A DNA stretch of 64,000 nucleotides from CBDEGU01 sp965238045 (GTDB taxonomy: Bacteria; Acidobacteriota; Terriglobia; Bryobacterales; UBA6623). Of the stretch, positions 26,992 through 36,139 are shown piece by piece; within the stretch, counting starts at the first letter, position 1, and the number at the start of each line of letters is the position of its first letter. The stretch is taken from contig CBDEGU010000005.1 of NCBI GenBank assembly GCA_965238045.1, forward strand, positions 124,001 to 188,000, read 5' to 3'. The notes beneath the pieces are model-generated. The model saw only the letters and a program-made list of their open reading frames with translations, was not told where the DNA came from and made no database searches. A program made the translations under genes and the position numbers.

Positions 26992-28278
26992 TCACTTGCG
27001 CCTGTTTTTCTTCCGCGAACCCATGGGGGGCTTCTTCAGCACCAGCGAGGCGATGTGCTCAAGCACGGCCCGGTAGTAGGCCTTCTCACCATGTTCTCCA
27101 GCGGAATGTTCTCCAGTGGTTCGCCGGCTGAGATCGCCGCTCTCGCCCGGCTGATAGGCGTAGGGGAAGCGGGCCCGCAGGGAGGGACGATAGCCCCATC
27201 CGGCCCCGCGCTTAAAAAACGTGTCGGCGCTGACCCGTTCTCGGCGCAGATTCTCGGCGGTGGCTTCGTACCCGTTGTCGTCCTCGATCATCCAAACGGG
27301 CCGCTGGTACGAGATGAGATTCGGAAGCCGAGACCGTTTCTGGCTTGCCGACAGACCGTTGCCGTGAACCAAGATCACATCGCAAATTCTGGCAAGCGAC
27401 GATGGATAGGTCATGCCGCCAGCGGCGGAAGCGCCGATCGGCAGCGTAAATTCCACCTCCTGAAAACGCTCCCGGACCGTCTCGATGAGTTCGGCGATGG
27501 ACTCGGGGATGAAGGCGCCGTGGTCCCAGTTTTCTTTCTCCACATCCCAGCCATAGGCAACATCAATGACAACGTTGCGGAAGTTTTTCTCGATCAGCCA
27601 GTCTGTCATATTGCGCGCTCCGGCGACGATGGCGGCGGCGGATTCGAAAACTTCGTCCTGGGCTCGTGAAAAATAGCTAAGACAGACGACCAGGCCGTGG
27701 CCGTCCGCAGCTTCGATCAAGCGTTCCAGGCGATGCAGCCACTTTGGTTTCAGAGACCCGTCGGGCTTGAAGGCGCTGACCAGCCCGCCGGCTCCTTTGC
27801 CGGGGCTGGCCCAGCCCTGGCGGGCGATGCCGTTGCTCTCCCTGCCGTAACCCTGGTCGGACCCCTGCAGATTGACGCCGATCGCGCCCACGCCGTGCGC
27901 GGCCAGCAGCTCAAGAGATGCAATCACCGCGTCAGTATTCTTGTCGGGATCAAACTCCCGCTCGCTCAGCCACTCATCGCTGAACAGAGCGGGCGGGAAG
28001 CGGATCATGACAAGTTTTCCGCGCGCCTCGCCCCGAAAACGCCGGCTGCTGTAGGTCGGTTTCCATCGTCCTGCCGGGGAACGGCGGATGTAGAACTGGT
28101 GCGCCTTGAAACGCGGGCCCAGCATGGATCCGGTAGCAACTTCGGTGGCGGCGAATGAGCGCGCGGCCGAACCGGCCGTCAGACATCCAGCGATCAGCAA
28201 CAGCCCTGTTCGGCCGCGCCACCAGCAGCGCTTGACGAGGGCCGGAGACATAGGTGACATCAGGTTCATTACAACCAA
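26992..28278 (-). CDS. Secreted putative (beta/alpha)8-barrel protein of unknown function
   Basis: A 428-residue product with a basic start and hydrophobic export segment (GRTGLLLIAGCLTAGSAARSFAA), so probably secreted. The mature part has a barrel-like pattern: GKLVMIRFPPALF, LLAAHGVGAIGVNLQGSDQG, LVVCLSYFSRAQDEVF, FRNVVIDVAYGWD, DVILVHGNG and RPVWMIEDDNGYEA. This resembles glycoside-hydrolase-like barrels, but no catalytic pair can be named with confidence. ATGs at residues 1, 4, 7 and 10 are all possible starts. A short duplication encodes TGEHSAGEHGEKAYY near the C-terminus. It stands alone. Confidence 0.72.
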   Translation of the reverse strand: MVVMNLMSPMSPALVKRCWWRGRTGLLLIAGCLTAGSAARSFAATEVATGSMLGPRFKAHQFYIRRSPAGRWKPTYSSRRFRGEARGKLVMIRFPPALFSDEWLSEREFDPDKNTDAVIASLELLAAHGVGAIGVNLQGSDQGYGRESNGIARQGWASPGKGAGGLVSAFKPDGSLKPKWLHRLERLIEAADGHGLVVCLSYFSRAQDEVFESAAAIVAGARNMTDWLIEKNFRNVVIDVAYGWDVEKENWDHGAFIPESIAELIETVRERFQEVEFTLPIGASAAGGMTYPSSLARICDVILVHGNGLSASQKRSRLPNLISYQRPVWMIEDDNGYEATAENLRRERVSADTFFKRGAGWGYRPSLRARFPYAYQPGESGDLSRRTTGEHSAGEHGEKAYYRAVLEHIASLVLKKPPMGSRKKNRRK

Positions 28279-28621
28279 CGGGCGATCGGATGCTTTACAG
28301 ATCCAGGGAGCCCGGACAACGACCGGGCGTCATCCAGCGCGCCGGTGTGGGGGCCGGTCCCGTCAGAAACCGGCCCCAAACATCGTCCTCCAAAACTGCG
28401 TATCGGCGGAATCAGCCGGCCAAATAAGGTTGATCTTAGCACGCGAGAGGAGTCGGGCCGGGCGCGTTGCTGCCGCGGGGCCGAAAGCGAGGCGCAACCA
28501 GGGCGGGGATCGACAAGGGCGAGGATGTGATTCATGACAACTGAGTCGCAACGAAGCTGCCGCTGCCGCGCCGCCGCAACCCTTCGCGTGGCAAGGCCTG
28601 GCGGGAGGCCGGAAATGCCGG
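28279..28621. other. Intergenic region with stable hairpin
   Basis: No gene is seen. A strong hairpin occupies 28350-28377. A second stem, GCCCGG-acaacga-CCGGGC, lies just before it at about 28310-28328. Confidence 0.5.
28350..28377. terminator. Perfect 9-bp hairpin, possible terminator-like structure
   Basis: GGGGCCGGT (28350-28358) pairs exactly with ACCGGCCCC (28369-28377) across a 10-base loop. There is no U-run after it on either strand, so it is not a canonical intrinsic terminator. It lies upstream of a minus-strand gene and downstream of the CDGSH gene, which is also on the minus strand. Confidence 0.35.
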
Positions 28622-28852
28622 TTAGCCCTTGGTGGCCGGAGGAGGCAGTGCGCGCGCTTTGACTTCCGAGTCAAAGCCGCGGCCGTGGGAGCCGTCGCAA
28701 AATGGCTTGTTCTCCGACAAACCACAGCGGCAAAGGCTTATCTTCGTCCGGCCGGCAAGACCGAACGCCGCTCCGCTGGCGTCGCAAACAGAAAAGGCGC
28801 CCTCGACGATCAGCGGGCCGTTCTTCTTGACAGTAACTCGTGTCTCGGACAT
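28622..28852 (-). CDS. CDGSH iron-sulfur domain protein
   Basis: A 76-residue protein with the CDGSH-type 2Fe-2S ligands C41-x-C43 and C52-x3-H56 in CRCGLSENKPFCDGSH. The N-terminal half, VKKNGPLIVEGAFSV, matches the usual beta-strand leading to the cluster. Such proteins are small cytosolic electron-transfer or redox-sensing units. The gene starts only 8 bp after the end of the desaturase gene on the same strand, so the two are almost certainly one transcript. It may deliver electrons to the desaturase, which is an inference from position only. Confidence 0.93.
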   Translation of the reverse strand: MSETRVTVKKNGPLIVEGAFSVCDASGAAFGLAGRTKISLCRCGLSENKPFCDGSHGRGFDSEVKARALPPPATKG

Positions 28853-28860
28853 GAGGCTGC

Positions 28861-29649
28861 TTATGCCGCCTTTCCACTCGCGGCACCGGGCTCAACGTGA
28901 GCGAGCGTGGAGGCAGAGTACTTGGCAAGATGAAGTATTTCCATCAGGCGAATCAGCGGCCAGGCCGGATCGATCTCCCACTTTGTCGCGCGGAACCTCG
29001 CCGAACGCGGAAACTCGTGATGGTTGTTGTGCAGCCCCTCGCCAGCGGTGAGCAACGCGACCCACTGCAGGTTCGTGGCCTTCTGGTTGGCGAAGTTCCG
29101 GTAGCCGATCTTATGGCAGACGCTGTTGATCATGGCATTGAGAAAAATGTAGAAGCCCGCGCTCAACAGCCATGTGGCGATGCCCATCAGCGCGCCCAGC
29201 CACCAGCTTACGCCGAGCCAATAGGGAAACGAAACCACCAGGAGCAGTATCCCCAGGATCGGTCCGAATGTCCCGATGAGCGGAGTGCGGTCAATAAAGT
29301 CTTCGGGCCAGTTTGGCGAGAACGTCTCGATCGTGTCCCTGTTCCGAATCTCTTTTCGGTACATCACAACGTTGAGAAACAGCACCTTCCACATGCCCTC
29401 GATATACGGGCTATGGGGATCACCTTCCTCATCGGAAAACCGGTGGTGCTTGCGGTGTACGGCGGCCCACTCCCTGGGAACAATTCCCGTAGCCAATGCC
29501 AGCTCCAAGTGCATCAACAGCCCTACGGCCGGATGCAGAGTCAATCCCTGGTGAGTCATCGTGCGGTGGAGATAGATCGTCGTACAAAACGTGGAGATCT
29601 GGGCGATCATGAAGGCCGCGAAAACACACCACAAAACAGTTTCAAGCAT
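28861..29649 (-). CDS. Acyl-CoA/acyl-lipid desaturase (stearoyl delta-9 type)
   Basis: A 262-residue membrane di-iron desaturase with the three histidine boxes HRTMTH (28-33), HRKHH (65-69) and HNNHH (207-211), and hydrophobic segments between. It introduces a cis double bond into a fatty acyl chain at the membrane and needs an external electron donor. The protein is short and lacks a fused cytochrome b5 or ferredoxin domain, so a separate donor is required; the CDGSH protein directly downstream is a candidate. Confidence 0.93.
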   Translation of the reverse strand: MLETVLWCVFAAFMIAQISTFCTTIYLHRTMTHQGLTLHPAVGLLMHLELALATGIVPREWAAVHRKHHRFSDEEGDPHSPYIEGMWKVLFLNVVMYRKEIRNRDTIETFSPNWPEDFIDRTPLIGTFGPILGILLLVVSFPYWLGVSWWLGALMGIATWLLSAGFYIFLNAMINSVCHKIGYRNFANQKATNLQWVALLTAGEGLHNNHHEFPRSARFRATKWEIDPAWPLIRLMEILHLAKYSASTLAHVEPGAASGKAA

Positions 29650-29849
29650 TCCTTGTTCCTTTTGTTTCGCCGCTATTTATTGAGAAAGGCAAGATCGCTG
29701 CCGCGCGGCCATGGTCTTGAGAGGATGGTTATCTGGGAGCATGGCCGTCCGGGAGGATAGCGGAGTCCCAGATGCACTCCAGCTACCCAAATCCTACCAC
29801 GCCGCCGGCCGAGAATGCCAAGGTTTCTAGCCCGCACATCCAGAGCGGG

Positions 29850-30620
29850 CTAGATGCCTTTGGCCAGGAACCCGCCATCGACCGGGATCGTGATGCCGGT
29901 AACGAACTTCGCCGCGTCCGAGGCCAGGTAGACCGCCGCTCCCACCATCTCATCCAGCGTGCCGATCCTGCCCATGGGCGTGCGCTTGACGATCGCCTCC
30001 ATGCGCTCGGGAATATCAAGCACCTTGGTGTTAAGCGAGGTCCGAAACACCCCCGGCGCCACCGCGTTCACGCGCACGCCATGCTCGGCCCACTCGGTGG
30101 CCAGTGTCTCGGTCAGCATCTTCACGCCCGCCTTGCTGCAATTGTAGGCGCACACCTGGGCGAAACTGACGAAGCTCGTCATCGATCCGGTGTTGATGAT
30201 ATTGCCGAAACCTTGTTTAATCATCTGGCGGCCGAAAATCTGGTTGGCTCGAAAACTGCCGCTCAGGTTGATGTCGATGATCCGCATCCACTCGTCTTCG
30301 GCGACATCCACCGAGGGCTCTTTCTTGAGCGTCCCGGCGGTCACCAGGAGGATATCGACCTTGCCGAACTTAGCGACCGTCTGATCGCAGAGATTTTGGA
30401 GCGACGAGCGGTCCTGCACATCCGAGGTCAGACGGAGGGTTTCCGACCCTAACGCCTCGATCTCAGCGGCGGTGGCATCCACCATTTGCTGGCGGCGGCT
30501 GCTGGCGACGACCGTCGCGCCTGCTCGGGCGAATCCTAAGGCGATCGCCTTGCCAATGCCGCTCGTGCCGCCCACCGCGACCGCCACCTTGCCCGTCAGA
30601 TCGAATATGTTCTCAGACAC
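29850..30620 (-). CDS. SDR-family oxidoreductase
   Basis: A classical SDR of 256 residues with GGTSGIG (17-23), S146 and Y159-x3-K163 in YNCSKAG. The usual NNAG motif is replaced by VTAG (93-96). The C-terminus GITIPVDGGFLAKGI is typical of 2-deoxy-D-gluconate 3-dehydrogenase/gluconate 5-dehydrogenase-like enzymes. It is divergent from the FMN dehydrogenase gene across about 140 bp, so a common regulator is possible. The substrate is probably a sugar acid or polyol, inferred from relatives only. Confidence 0.88.
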   Translation of the reverse strand: MSENIFDLTGKVAVAVGGTSGIGKAIALGFARAGATVVASSRRQQMVDATAAEIEALGSETLRLTSDVQDRSSLQNLCDQTVAKFGKVDILLVTAGTLKKEPSVDVAEDEWMRIIDINLSGSFRANQIFGRQMIKQGFGNIINTGSMTSFVSFAQVCAYNCSKAGVKMLTETLATEWAEHGVRVNAVAPGVFRTSLNTKVLDIPERMEAIVKRTPMGRIGTLDEMVGAAVYLASDAAKFVTGITIPVDGGFLAKGI

Positions 30621-30762
30621 ACCGTTTCTCCCTGCCTATGCGCGAAGCGATCATCATTCTATCAAGCACGCCGAGGGGGTCCGGCCGGCGCTCCCTCGGG
30701 CTACGCCCGAACCGGGACATACTCCCCGGCAGTTCATATCGGGTATCCTGATACGGGATTTC

Positions 30763-31962
30763 ATGACAATCAACCGGCGAACCGCGCTACAAAACTTGGC
30801 GACCTTGTTTCTGACTTCTCCCCTACTGCGAGAGCAGATCCTCCCGGGCCAGGGACTCCCGAAGATCGACCCGGTGCTGGATCCAGCCAACGTATTCGAT
30901 TTCGCCGCGCTGGCGAAGAAGAAACTCGACCCCGTTGCCTGGGACTACATGGCCGAAGGGTCCGAGGACGAGGCGGCCTTGCGTGACGCGCGCAAGGCCT
31001 TCGACCGCATCATCCTGCGGCCCCGCTTTCTGACCGACGTTCACAAGATCCGTCTCGAAACCAAGCTCTTCGGCCAGACGCTGCGGCACCCGATCTTCAT
31101 CGACCCGGCGGGCGGCAAGAACTGCTTCTACCCCGACGGAGAACTGGAAGTCGCCCGGGCCGCGGGCCAGACCAGCACGCTGATGATCACCAACGGCGGC
31201 ATTGAAGACGTGATCCGCTCCGGCCAGGGGCCCAAGAACTGGTGGCAGGTGACCACCGGCGGCGCTTTTCGCACCGAGAGCACGATGCTCAACTTCGTCG
31301 AGCGTCTCGAAGACCAGGGCTGCCTCGGGATCTGCTTCACCGTGGACATCCAGCACGTCTCGCACCGCGAACGCAGCATCCATCACAAGTTCGTGCGCAC
31401 CTGGTGCACCAACGGCGTTCCTCGTGACGCTCAGGGAAACTTGATCTATAAAGAAGGCGACGAGCCGTGGACGACCGGCCATTACCCAAGCCGCCCGTTC
31501 CCGACTCCGACCTGGGAGACGGTTCGCCGCCTTCGCGAAATGACCGACCTGCCCATTGTGATCAAGGGCGTCCTCACGGCCGAGGACACCGAGATGGCGG
31601 TGCGTAGCGGCATGTCGGGCGTCGTTGTTTCCAGCCACGGCGGGAGACAGCTCGATCATGTCGGCGGGACGATCGAAGCCCTGCCCGAATGCGTGCAGGC
31701 GGCGGGGGGCAAGATTCCGGTGCTGATCGACGGAGGGTTCCGCCGGGGCAGCGACATCTTGAAGGCGCTGGCGCTGGGCGCGGCGGCGGTAGGCATCGCG
31801 CGACCTTATCTGTGGGGTATGACGGCCTTCGGCCAAAAGGGCGTTGCGCGCGTGATCGAATTGCTGCGTGTTGAACTCGCGCTCGACATGGGTATGGCCG
31901 GGGTGGCCAAGATTTCCGACATCGACCGCACCCTGGTACGGATACGCAACTACTCGCTATAG
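30763..31962 (+). CDS. Tat-exported FMN-dependent 2-hydroxyacid dehydrogenase/oxidase
   Basis: A 399-residue member of the lactate/glycolate oxidase family. Residues 1-30 carry a twin-arginine start (NRRTALQNLATLF). The barrel has FMN and catalytic residues: K268 in VIKG, H292-GG-R295 in SSHGGRQLD, and D323-GG in LIDGGFRRGS. It oxidises an L-2-hydroxy acid to the keto acid. The frame continues upstream to 30472, but that part is the antisense of the SDR gene; the ATG at 30763 follows an upstream gap and begins with the Tat motif. It lies 26 bp before a Tat-exported beta-propeller gene, and a tetrahaem cytochrome follows, suggesting the electrons leave through cytochrome c. Confidence 0.9.
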   Translation: MTINRRTALQNLATLFLTSPLLREQILPGQGLPKIDPVLDPANVFDFAALAKKKLDPVAWDYMAEGSEDEAALRDARKAFDRIILRPRFLTDVHKIRLETKLFGQTLRHPIFIDPAGGKNCFYPDGELEVARAAGQTSTLMITNGGIEDVIRSGQGPKNWWQVTTGGAFRTESTMLNFVERLEDQGCLGICFTVDIQHVSHRERSIHHKFVRTWCTNGVPRDAQGNLIYKEGDEPWTTGHYPSRPFPTPTWETVRRLREMTDLPIVIKGVLTAEDTEMAVRSGMSGVVVSSHGGRQLDHVGGTIEALPECVQAAGGKIPVLIDGGFRRGSDILKALALGAAAVGIARPYLWGMTAFGQKGVARVIELLRVELALDMGMAGVAKISDIDRTLVRIRNYSL

Positions 31963-31988
31963 CAGCCCGTGCTAGAGGAGGCACGCCG

Positions 31989-32774
31989 ATGGCAGGACCG
32001 AGCAGAATCACCAGACGCGCCGTTCTGGCATCCGTGCCGATGCTTGCGCTCGCGGCCAAGAAGTACCCCGTCCGCAAAGCGCGCGTGGAACCGTTATGGA
32101 AATCACCCGGCGGCCATCCCAACGCGCTAGAGGCTAGCCCCGAAGGTCTGTGGGTCGGCGAGCAGGTCAGCGACAGAGCTCACTTGCTCGGCTGGACGAC
32201 AGGCAAAGTCCTGTGCTCGGTCGAAACCGAATCGTCGAACACAAGCGGCATCGCCTATGGCGGAGGCTATATCTGGATGGCCGCCAACGGATCGGCCAGC
32301 CGCCGCCCGCCTCGTCCAACCGACACCAAGGACGGCGAGGTTCACAAGGTCGACGCGGCGACCGGCAAGACCGTGGCTCGCTACCCCGTTCCCGGCGGAG
32401 GCGGCGTCCATGGGTTGACCTGGGCTAACGACTCACTTTGGGTCACTACACTGCATCAGGGGACGCTGACCCGCTTTACCGCCGGCTTCCAGCCGCTCCA
32501 CTCGATCCCGATCACGCTCGACCGCGCCCACGGCATCGCCGCCGATGGGGATTCCATCTGGTGCATGTTCTCGAACGATTACCTGATTCAGCGACTGGAC
32601 GCTCGCGATGGACGAGTGATCGAAGCCATCCAATTGAATAAGGGAAGCGACCCGGACCCGCACGGAATGACGATGCATGACGGCGTCCTGTACTACAGTG
32701 ATTCGGGCTTCGTTCGCGGCGGGGGTGCGCACCAGGGAAAACATGGGGGCTATATTTGCCGAATTCACCTCTAG
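31989..32774 (+). CDS. Tat-exported beta-propeller protein
   Basis: A 261-residue protein whose N-terminus SRITRRAVLASVPMLALAA is a twin-arginine signal. The mature part consists of repeated blades ending in GLWVG, YIWMA, SLWVT, SIWCM and VLYYS, spaced about 40-50 residues apart, as in Vgb/NHL-like propellers. Such folds often bind ligands or serve as enzyme partners; no catalytic residues can be named. It sits between the FMN dehydrogenase (26 bp upstream) and the cytochrome (19-bp overlap), so the three genes form an operon. It may be an accessory to the dehydrogenase. Confidence 0.8.
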   Translation: MAGPSRITRRAVLASVPMLALAAKKYPVRKARVEPLWKSPGGHPNALEASPEGLWVGEQVSDRAHLLGWTTGKVLCSVETESSNTSGIAYGGGYIWMAANGSASRRPPRPTDTKDGEVHKVDAATGKTVARYPVPGGGGVHGLTWANDSLWVTTLHQGTLTRFTAGFQPLHSIPITLDRAHGIAADGDSIWCMFSNDYLIQRLDARDGRVIEAIQLNKGSDPDPHGMTMHDGVLYYSDSGFVRGGGAHQGKHGGYICRIHL

Positions 32775-33358
32775 CCCGCCCTGGCGCCGGAAGCGCCTGG
32801 AAGCGATCGGCGGCCCTGACCTGCTTACTGCTATTCCCGATGGCAAGCGCCATCGCGCAGGACCCCAAAATCATGCGCCCCGAGGATGGCTCGGCGCTCC
32901 CGGCCGGCGAGATCAGCATCGTCGCCACGGCCCCCGGCGGACGACTCGAGCTGGACGGGAAACCGATCGAGGCCCAGCAACCGTTTCCCAACGTCTTTCA
33001 CGCCCAGATCACGCCCGAGAGCGGCGAGCACAAGTTGGCTCTGATTTGGGAAGGAGGCAGCAAGGAAATCCGTTTCTTCACCGGCGACGATCCCCCGGCC
33101 GAATACAAGGCGTTCCAGCAGCACCCGCCCCTGCCCGGCGTCGAGTGCACGCAATGTCATGGCATCAGCCGGCGCGGACGATTTCGATTCAAGGGCGGCT
33201 GTTTCGACTGCCATGAGAAAGAGACTTTCGTCTCGGTCCATGACCATCCCCCGCACGATTTTGTGGAATGCGGCACGTGCCACAATGCCCACGGCTCAAC
33301 GCGCGCGAAGCACTTGATGCTCGAGCGCGAGATCATGTGCAAGCTGTGCCACAACTGA
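32756..33358 (+). CDS. Secreted tetrahaem cytochrome c
   Basis: The 200-residue product has an export segment around 16-35 (KRSAALTCLLLFPMASAIAQ), a beta-sandwich-like part (36-110), then four CxxCH sites at 131-135, 149-153, 172-176 and 195-199. It is thus a periplasmic electron carrier of the doubled-CXXCH/c3-like kind. The proposed TTG start at 32756 lies inside the propeller gene, a 19-bp overlap; no ATG precedes the signal peptide. Coupling to the FMN dehydrogenase and propeller genes suggests it takes electrons from hydroxy acid oxidation. Confidence 0.82.
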   Translation: MPNSPLARPGAGSAWKRSAALTCLLLFPMASAIAQDPKIMRPEDGSALPAGEISIVATAPGGRLELDGKPIEAQQPFPNVFHAQITPESGEHKLALIWEGGSKEIRFFTGDDPPAEYKAFQQHPPLPGVECTQCHGISRRGRFRFKGGCFDCHEKETFVSVHDHPPHDFVECGTCHNAHGSTRAKHLMLEREIMCKLCHN

Positions 33359-33398
33359 GGGCTGGCACGCCCGGTCTCGCCTGGTTGCCGGCAGGCTG

Positions 33399-34658
33399 CT
33401 AAGCGGACGTTTCCACGGCCGATTGCGTCGGATCGATGCGGGTCACGATCAGCGCGGCGGCGACACAGAGTCCAGCGGCCACCAGAAAGGGCACGGTCCA
33501 GCCGAACCAGGTCGCCAGGTACCCGACCACGACGCCCGAAAGCGTGCTGCCGATATTTCCGAACGTATTCATCACTCCCGAGACCGAGCCACTGAACTCG
33601 CCGCCGATGTCGATGCAGATGGCCCAGGAGACGGCGACGGTGAGTTCCAGGCCGGCCACCGCCACCGTCAGGAAGACCAGCGCCATGCCGGCGTCTGCCG
33701 CCAGCGCGCCGGGAATCAGTCCCGCACCCGCGATTCCGAAGCCCAGGCAGGAGACGAACAACCGTCCCCGGCGCAAGTCGCCGAGCCGGCGCGCGAGCTT
33801 GTCGGAAATCCACCCGCCGAGCGCGTTCGTCACGGTCGCGGCCAGCAGCGGAATGCTGGCGGCAATCCCCATTTTGAAATCGGTGAGTCCGCGCTCCTCG
33901 ACTAAATACGTCGGCAACCAGGCCAGATACATCCAAAGAACCCAGCCATAGCAGAAGTACATCAAACTCAGCGACCACAGATTCTTGCTGCGAAGAATCT
34001 TCGCCCAAGGCACGGATTGCGCCGCCGACCGGCCGTGGAAGCCGCTCCGCCTGAGAATCTCAAGCTCCTCTTGGTTGACGCCGCCGTGGTCTTCCGGGAA
34101 ATCGCGGTAGTACCAATACCACACCAGCGACCACAGAGCGCTGATCGCTCCGAAGACATAGAAAACCGCCCGCCAGCCGGTCATGACGATCAGCATAACC
34201 ACCAGCGGAGGCGTGATCGCGGCCCCTAAGCGCGAACCGGCGTGCTGAAAACCCTGTCCGAAAGCCCGCTGCTCAACTGGCAGCCAGCGCACCAGCGCCC
34301 GGGATGCCGAGGGAAACGCGGGCGACTGGCCGACGCCGAAGAGAAACCGGAAGACCGCCATGGACAGCGCGCTGAACGCGCCGGCCGTCGCGGCGGTAAA
34401 CACCGACCACCAGACTATCGACAGCGCTAAGATTCGGCGCGGTCCGAATTTATCGACGGCCCATCCGCCGGGTATTTGAAACAGCGCGTAGCCGAGACTG
34501 AACGCCGAGAAGATGTAGCCCATCGTAATCTTGTCGAAGCCGAACTCCTTGCTAATCGTCGGCGCGGCGGTGCCGATGCAGACGCGGTCGACATACATGA
34601 TGAATGCGGTGATGAAGGTGAACGCGAGAACGCGGTGGCGAACATTGGTAGCGGGCAT
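33399..34658 (-). CDS. MFS permease, anion:cation symporter (ACS) family
   Basis: A 419-residue transporter with about twelve membrane segments. YVDRVCIGTAAPTISKEFG, with D-R in segment 1, and FSLGYALFQIPGGWAVDKFGPRR are signatures of the ACS subfamily (hexuronate, galactonate, phthalate and related organic anions). A central loop with WYYRDFPEDHGGVNQEELE separates the halves. It is the last gene of the minus-strand array of enolase-superfamily, amidohydrolase-like and PLP enzymes, so it may import their product. The gap to the upstream PLP gene is 192 bp. Confidence 0.9.
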   Translation of the reverse strand: MPATNVRHRVLAFTFITAFIMYVDRVCIGTAAPTISKEFGFDKITMGYIFSAFSLGYALFQIPGGWAVDKFGPRRILALSIVWWSVFTAATAGAFSALSMAVFRFLFGVGQSPAFPSASRALVRWLPVEQRAFGQGFQHAGSRLGAAITPPLVVMLIVMTGWRAVFYVFGAISALWSLVWYWYYRDFPEDHGGVNQEELEILRRSGFHGRSAAQSVPWAKILRSKNLWSLSLMYFCYGWVLWMYLAWLPTYLVEERGLTDFKMGIAASIPLLAATVTNALGGWISDKLARRLGDLRRGRLFVSCLGFGIAGAGLIPGALAADAGMALVFLTVAVAGLELTVAVSWAICIDIGGEFSGSVSGVMNTFGNIGSTLSGVVVGYLATWFGWTVPFLVAAGLCVAAALIVTRIDPTQSAVETSA

Positions 34659-34850
34659 GTGGCGCCCATTATGAACGGAACCGCCGCGCGCCGCAAGGCG
34701 GGTGGAATGTCAGGGGTGGGAAATCATCGGGACAACCTCGGCGTGGCCGATTCCCAAACCGCACCGATTCAGAGCCCGCGACCTTTCGCATCGGAGACGA
34801 TTCGCCGCGCCCCCCGGACAGGGGCCGTCCCGGCACGGGGTCACAATCTT

Positions 34851-36086
34851 TCAGGCCCGCTCTTTCAGGATCTCCGTAATTCTCTTGGCGATGACCGCCT
34901 CCTCGCCTGCCTGGAGGTTATACGGAAAGATCCCAAGTCCCTTCCATGGCGGGCGGAACCGGCTCATGTCGCTGGCCTCGATCGACGGACTGCCGTCACG
35001 AAGCTTTTGGACCATCTCCGGGACCGAGAGATTCAGTTTCTCCTCGTTCCATTGCACCGACAGCCGGGGTGAGTGGCTGTAGTCGCTGTTGGTAATGAAC
35101 TCGCTGTGGACCGTCGGGGCGCCTTTCACGCCCTCGGCCACGCGCTGGAGCTGGGCGTACCACTGGCGGCGCTCGGCGGCGTGATCCGTGCGCAGGTAGA
35201 ACTCCAGCGCCGCCAGCAGGCCGACGATCTCTTCCTTGCCGACCTTGGCGATGCGCGCGAAATAGTTATGCGGCGCGGCGTTGGCGTAGGCCAGATCGAT
35301 CCACTTCTTCTTGCCGATCAGCAGGCCGGAACATTGCGGGCCCCGCAGGTTCTTGCCTCCGCTGTAGGCCACCATGTCAACGCCCATCTTGACGAATTTG
35401 CTCAGGTTTTCCGCCGGGGGAATCTCGGCCGCCGCGTCGAGGATCACCGGCAGGCCGTGATCGTGAGCCATCTTCGTGCAGGCCTCGAGACCGACCTTGT
35501 GCCCAAGGCTGTTGTGGCTGAGAACGAAAGCCATCGCGGCGGTCTTTTCGTTGCATGCCTTCGCAACCTGATCCGCGGTTTCGACCACGATCAGCTTGAT
35601 GCCCACCATCCGAAAGGCGTGGTCGAACGAGCTAAGATGCGCCTTCTGGATGATCACTTCGCTCTTCATGCCGGTGAGGTCGGGCAGTTGCCTCATCTTC
35701 TGGCGGTCGTCGCCCGCTGTGACCGCGCAGGTCGCCAAACACAGTGAGCACGAGGCGCCCGCGGTAACAAAGCCCGCTTCGGCGCCGGTGAGTTCGGCGA
35801 TGCGTTCGCCGACTTTCTCCTGCAACTCGTGAACGCGGACGAAGTTGTTCGAGGCCTCGGTCATGGCGGCCGAGACTTCCGGCGCCATCAGCGTGCCGCT
35901 CATCGTCGTCAGCGTGCCCACGGCGTTGATGAAGGTGCGCACGCCGAGTTTGCGGTAGATGCCGGCCGATTCGCCGATTCGCAGCGGCGCGGCCGCCGAC
36001 GCAACCGAAGCGCTGGAGGCGGTCAGAGGCAGCGCCCAGCTATTTCTGAAGAAATGACGGCGAGAAAGATTCTTGAGGAATTTCAT
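34851..36086 (-). CDS. Tat-type exported SelA-fold PLP enzyme (paralogue 1)
   Basis: A 411-residue protein of the SelA/DgaE (COG1921) fold: TFINAVGTLTTMSGTLMAPE, the PLP-phosphate region FVTAGASCSLCL, D217 in VILDAAAE and the Schiff-base lysine K245 in YSGGKNLRGPQ. Family members include D-glucosaminate-6-phosphate ammonia lyase and true selenocysteine synthase; no selenocysteine genes are nearby. The N-terminus SRRHFFRNSWALPLTASSA looks like a twin-arginine signal, unusual for this family. The neighbouring gene is a clear paralogue with an even stronger Tat motif. Substrate unknown, probably a 2-amino or 2-hydroxy acid. Confidence 0.85.
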   Translation of the reverse strand: MKFLKNLSRRHFFRNSWALPLTASSASVASAAAPLRIGESAGIYRKLGVRTFINAVGTLTTMSGTLMAPEVSAAMTEASNNFVRVHELQEKVGERIAELTGAEAGFVTAGASCSLCLATCAVTAGDDRQKMRQLPDLTGMKSEVIIQKAHLSSFDHAFRMVGIKLIVVETADQVAKACNEKTAAMAFVLSHNSLGHKVGLEACTKMAHDHGLPVILDAAAEIPPAENLSKFVKMGVDMVAYSGGKNLRGPQCSGLLIGKKKWIDLAYANAAPHNYFARIAKVGKEEIVGLLAALEFYLRTDHAAERRQWYAQLQRVAEGVKGAPTVHSEFITNSDYSHSPRLSVQWNEEKLNLSVPEMVQKLRDGSPSIEASDMSRFRPPWKGLGIFPYNLQAGEEAVIAKRITEILKERA

Positions 36087-36139
36087 ATCAACTCATCCTT
36101 AGGGCGACTGCTATCGCGTCTGACCGATTCCGAGGCCGG

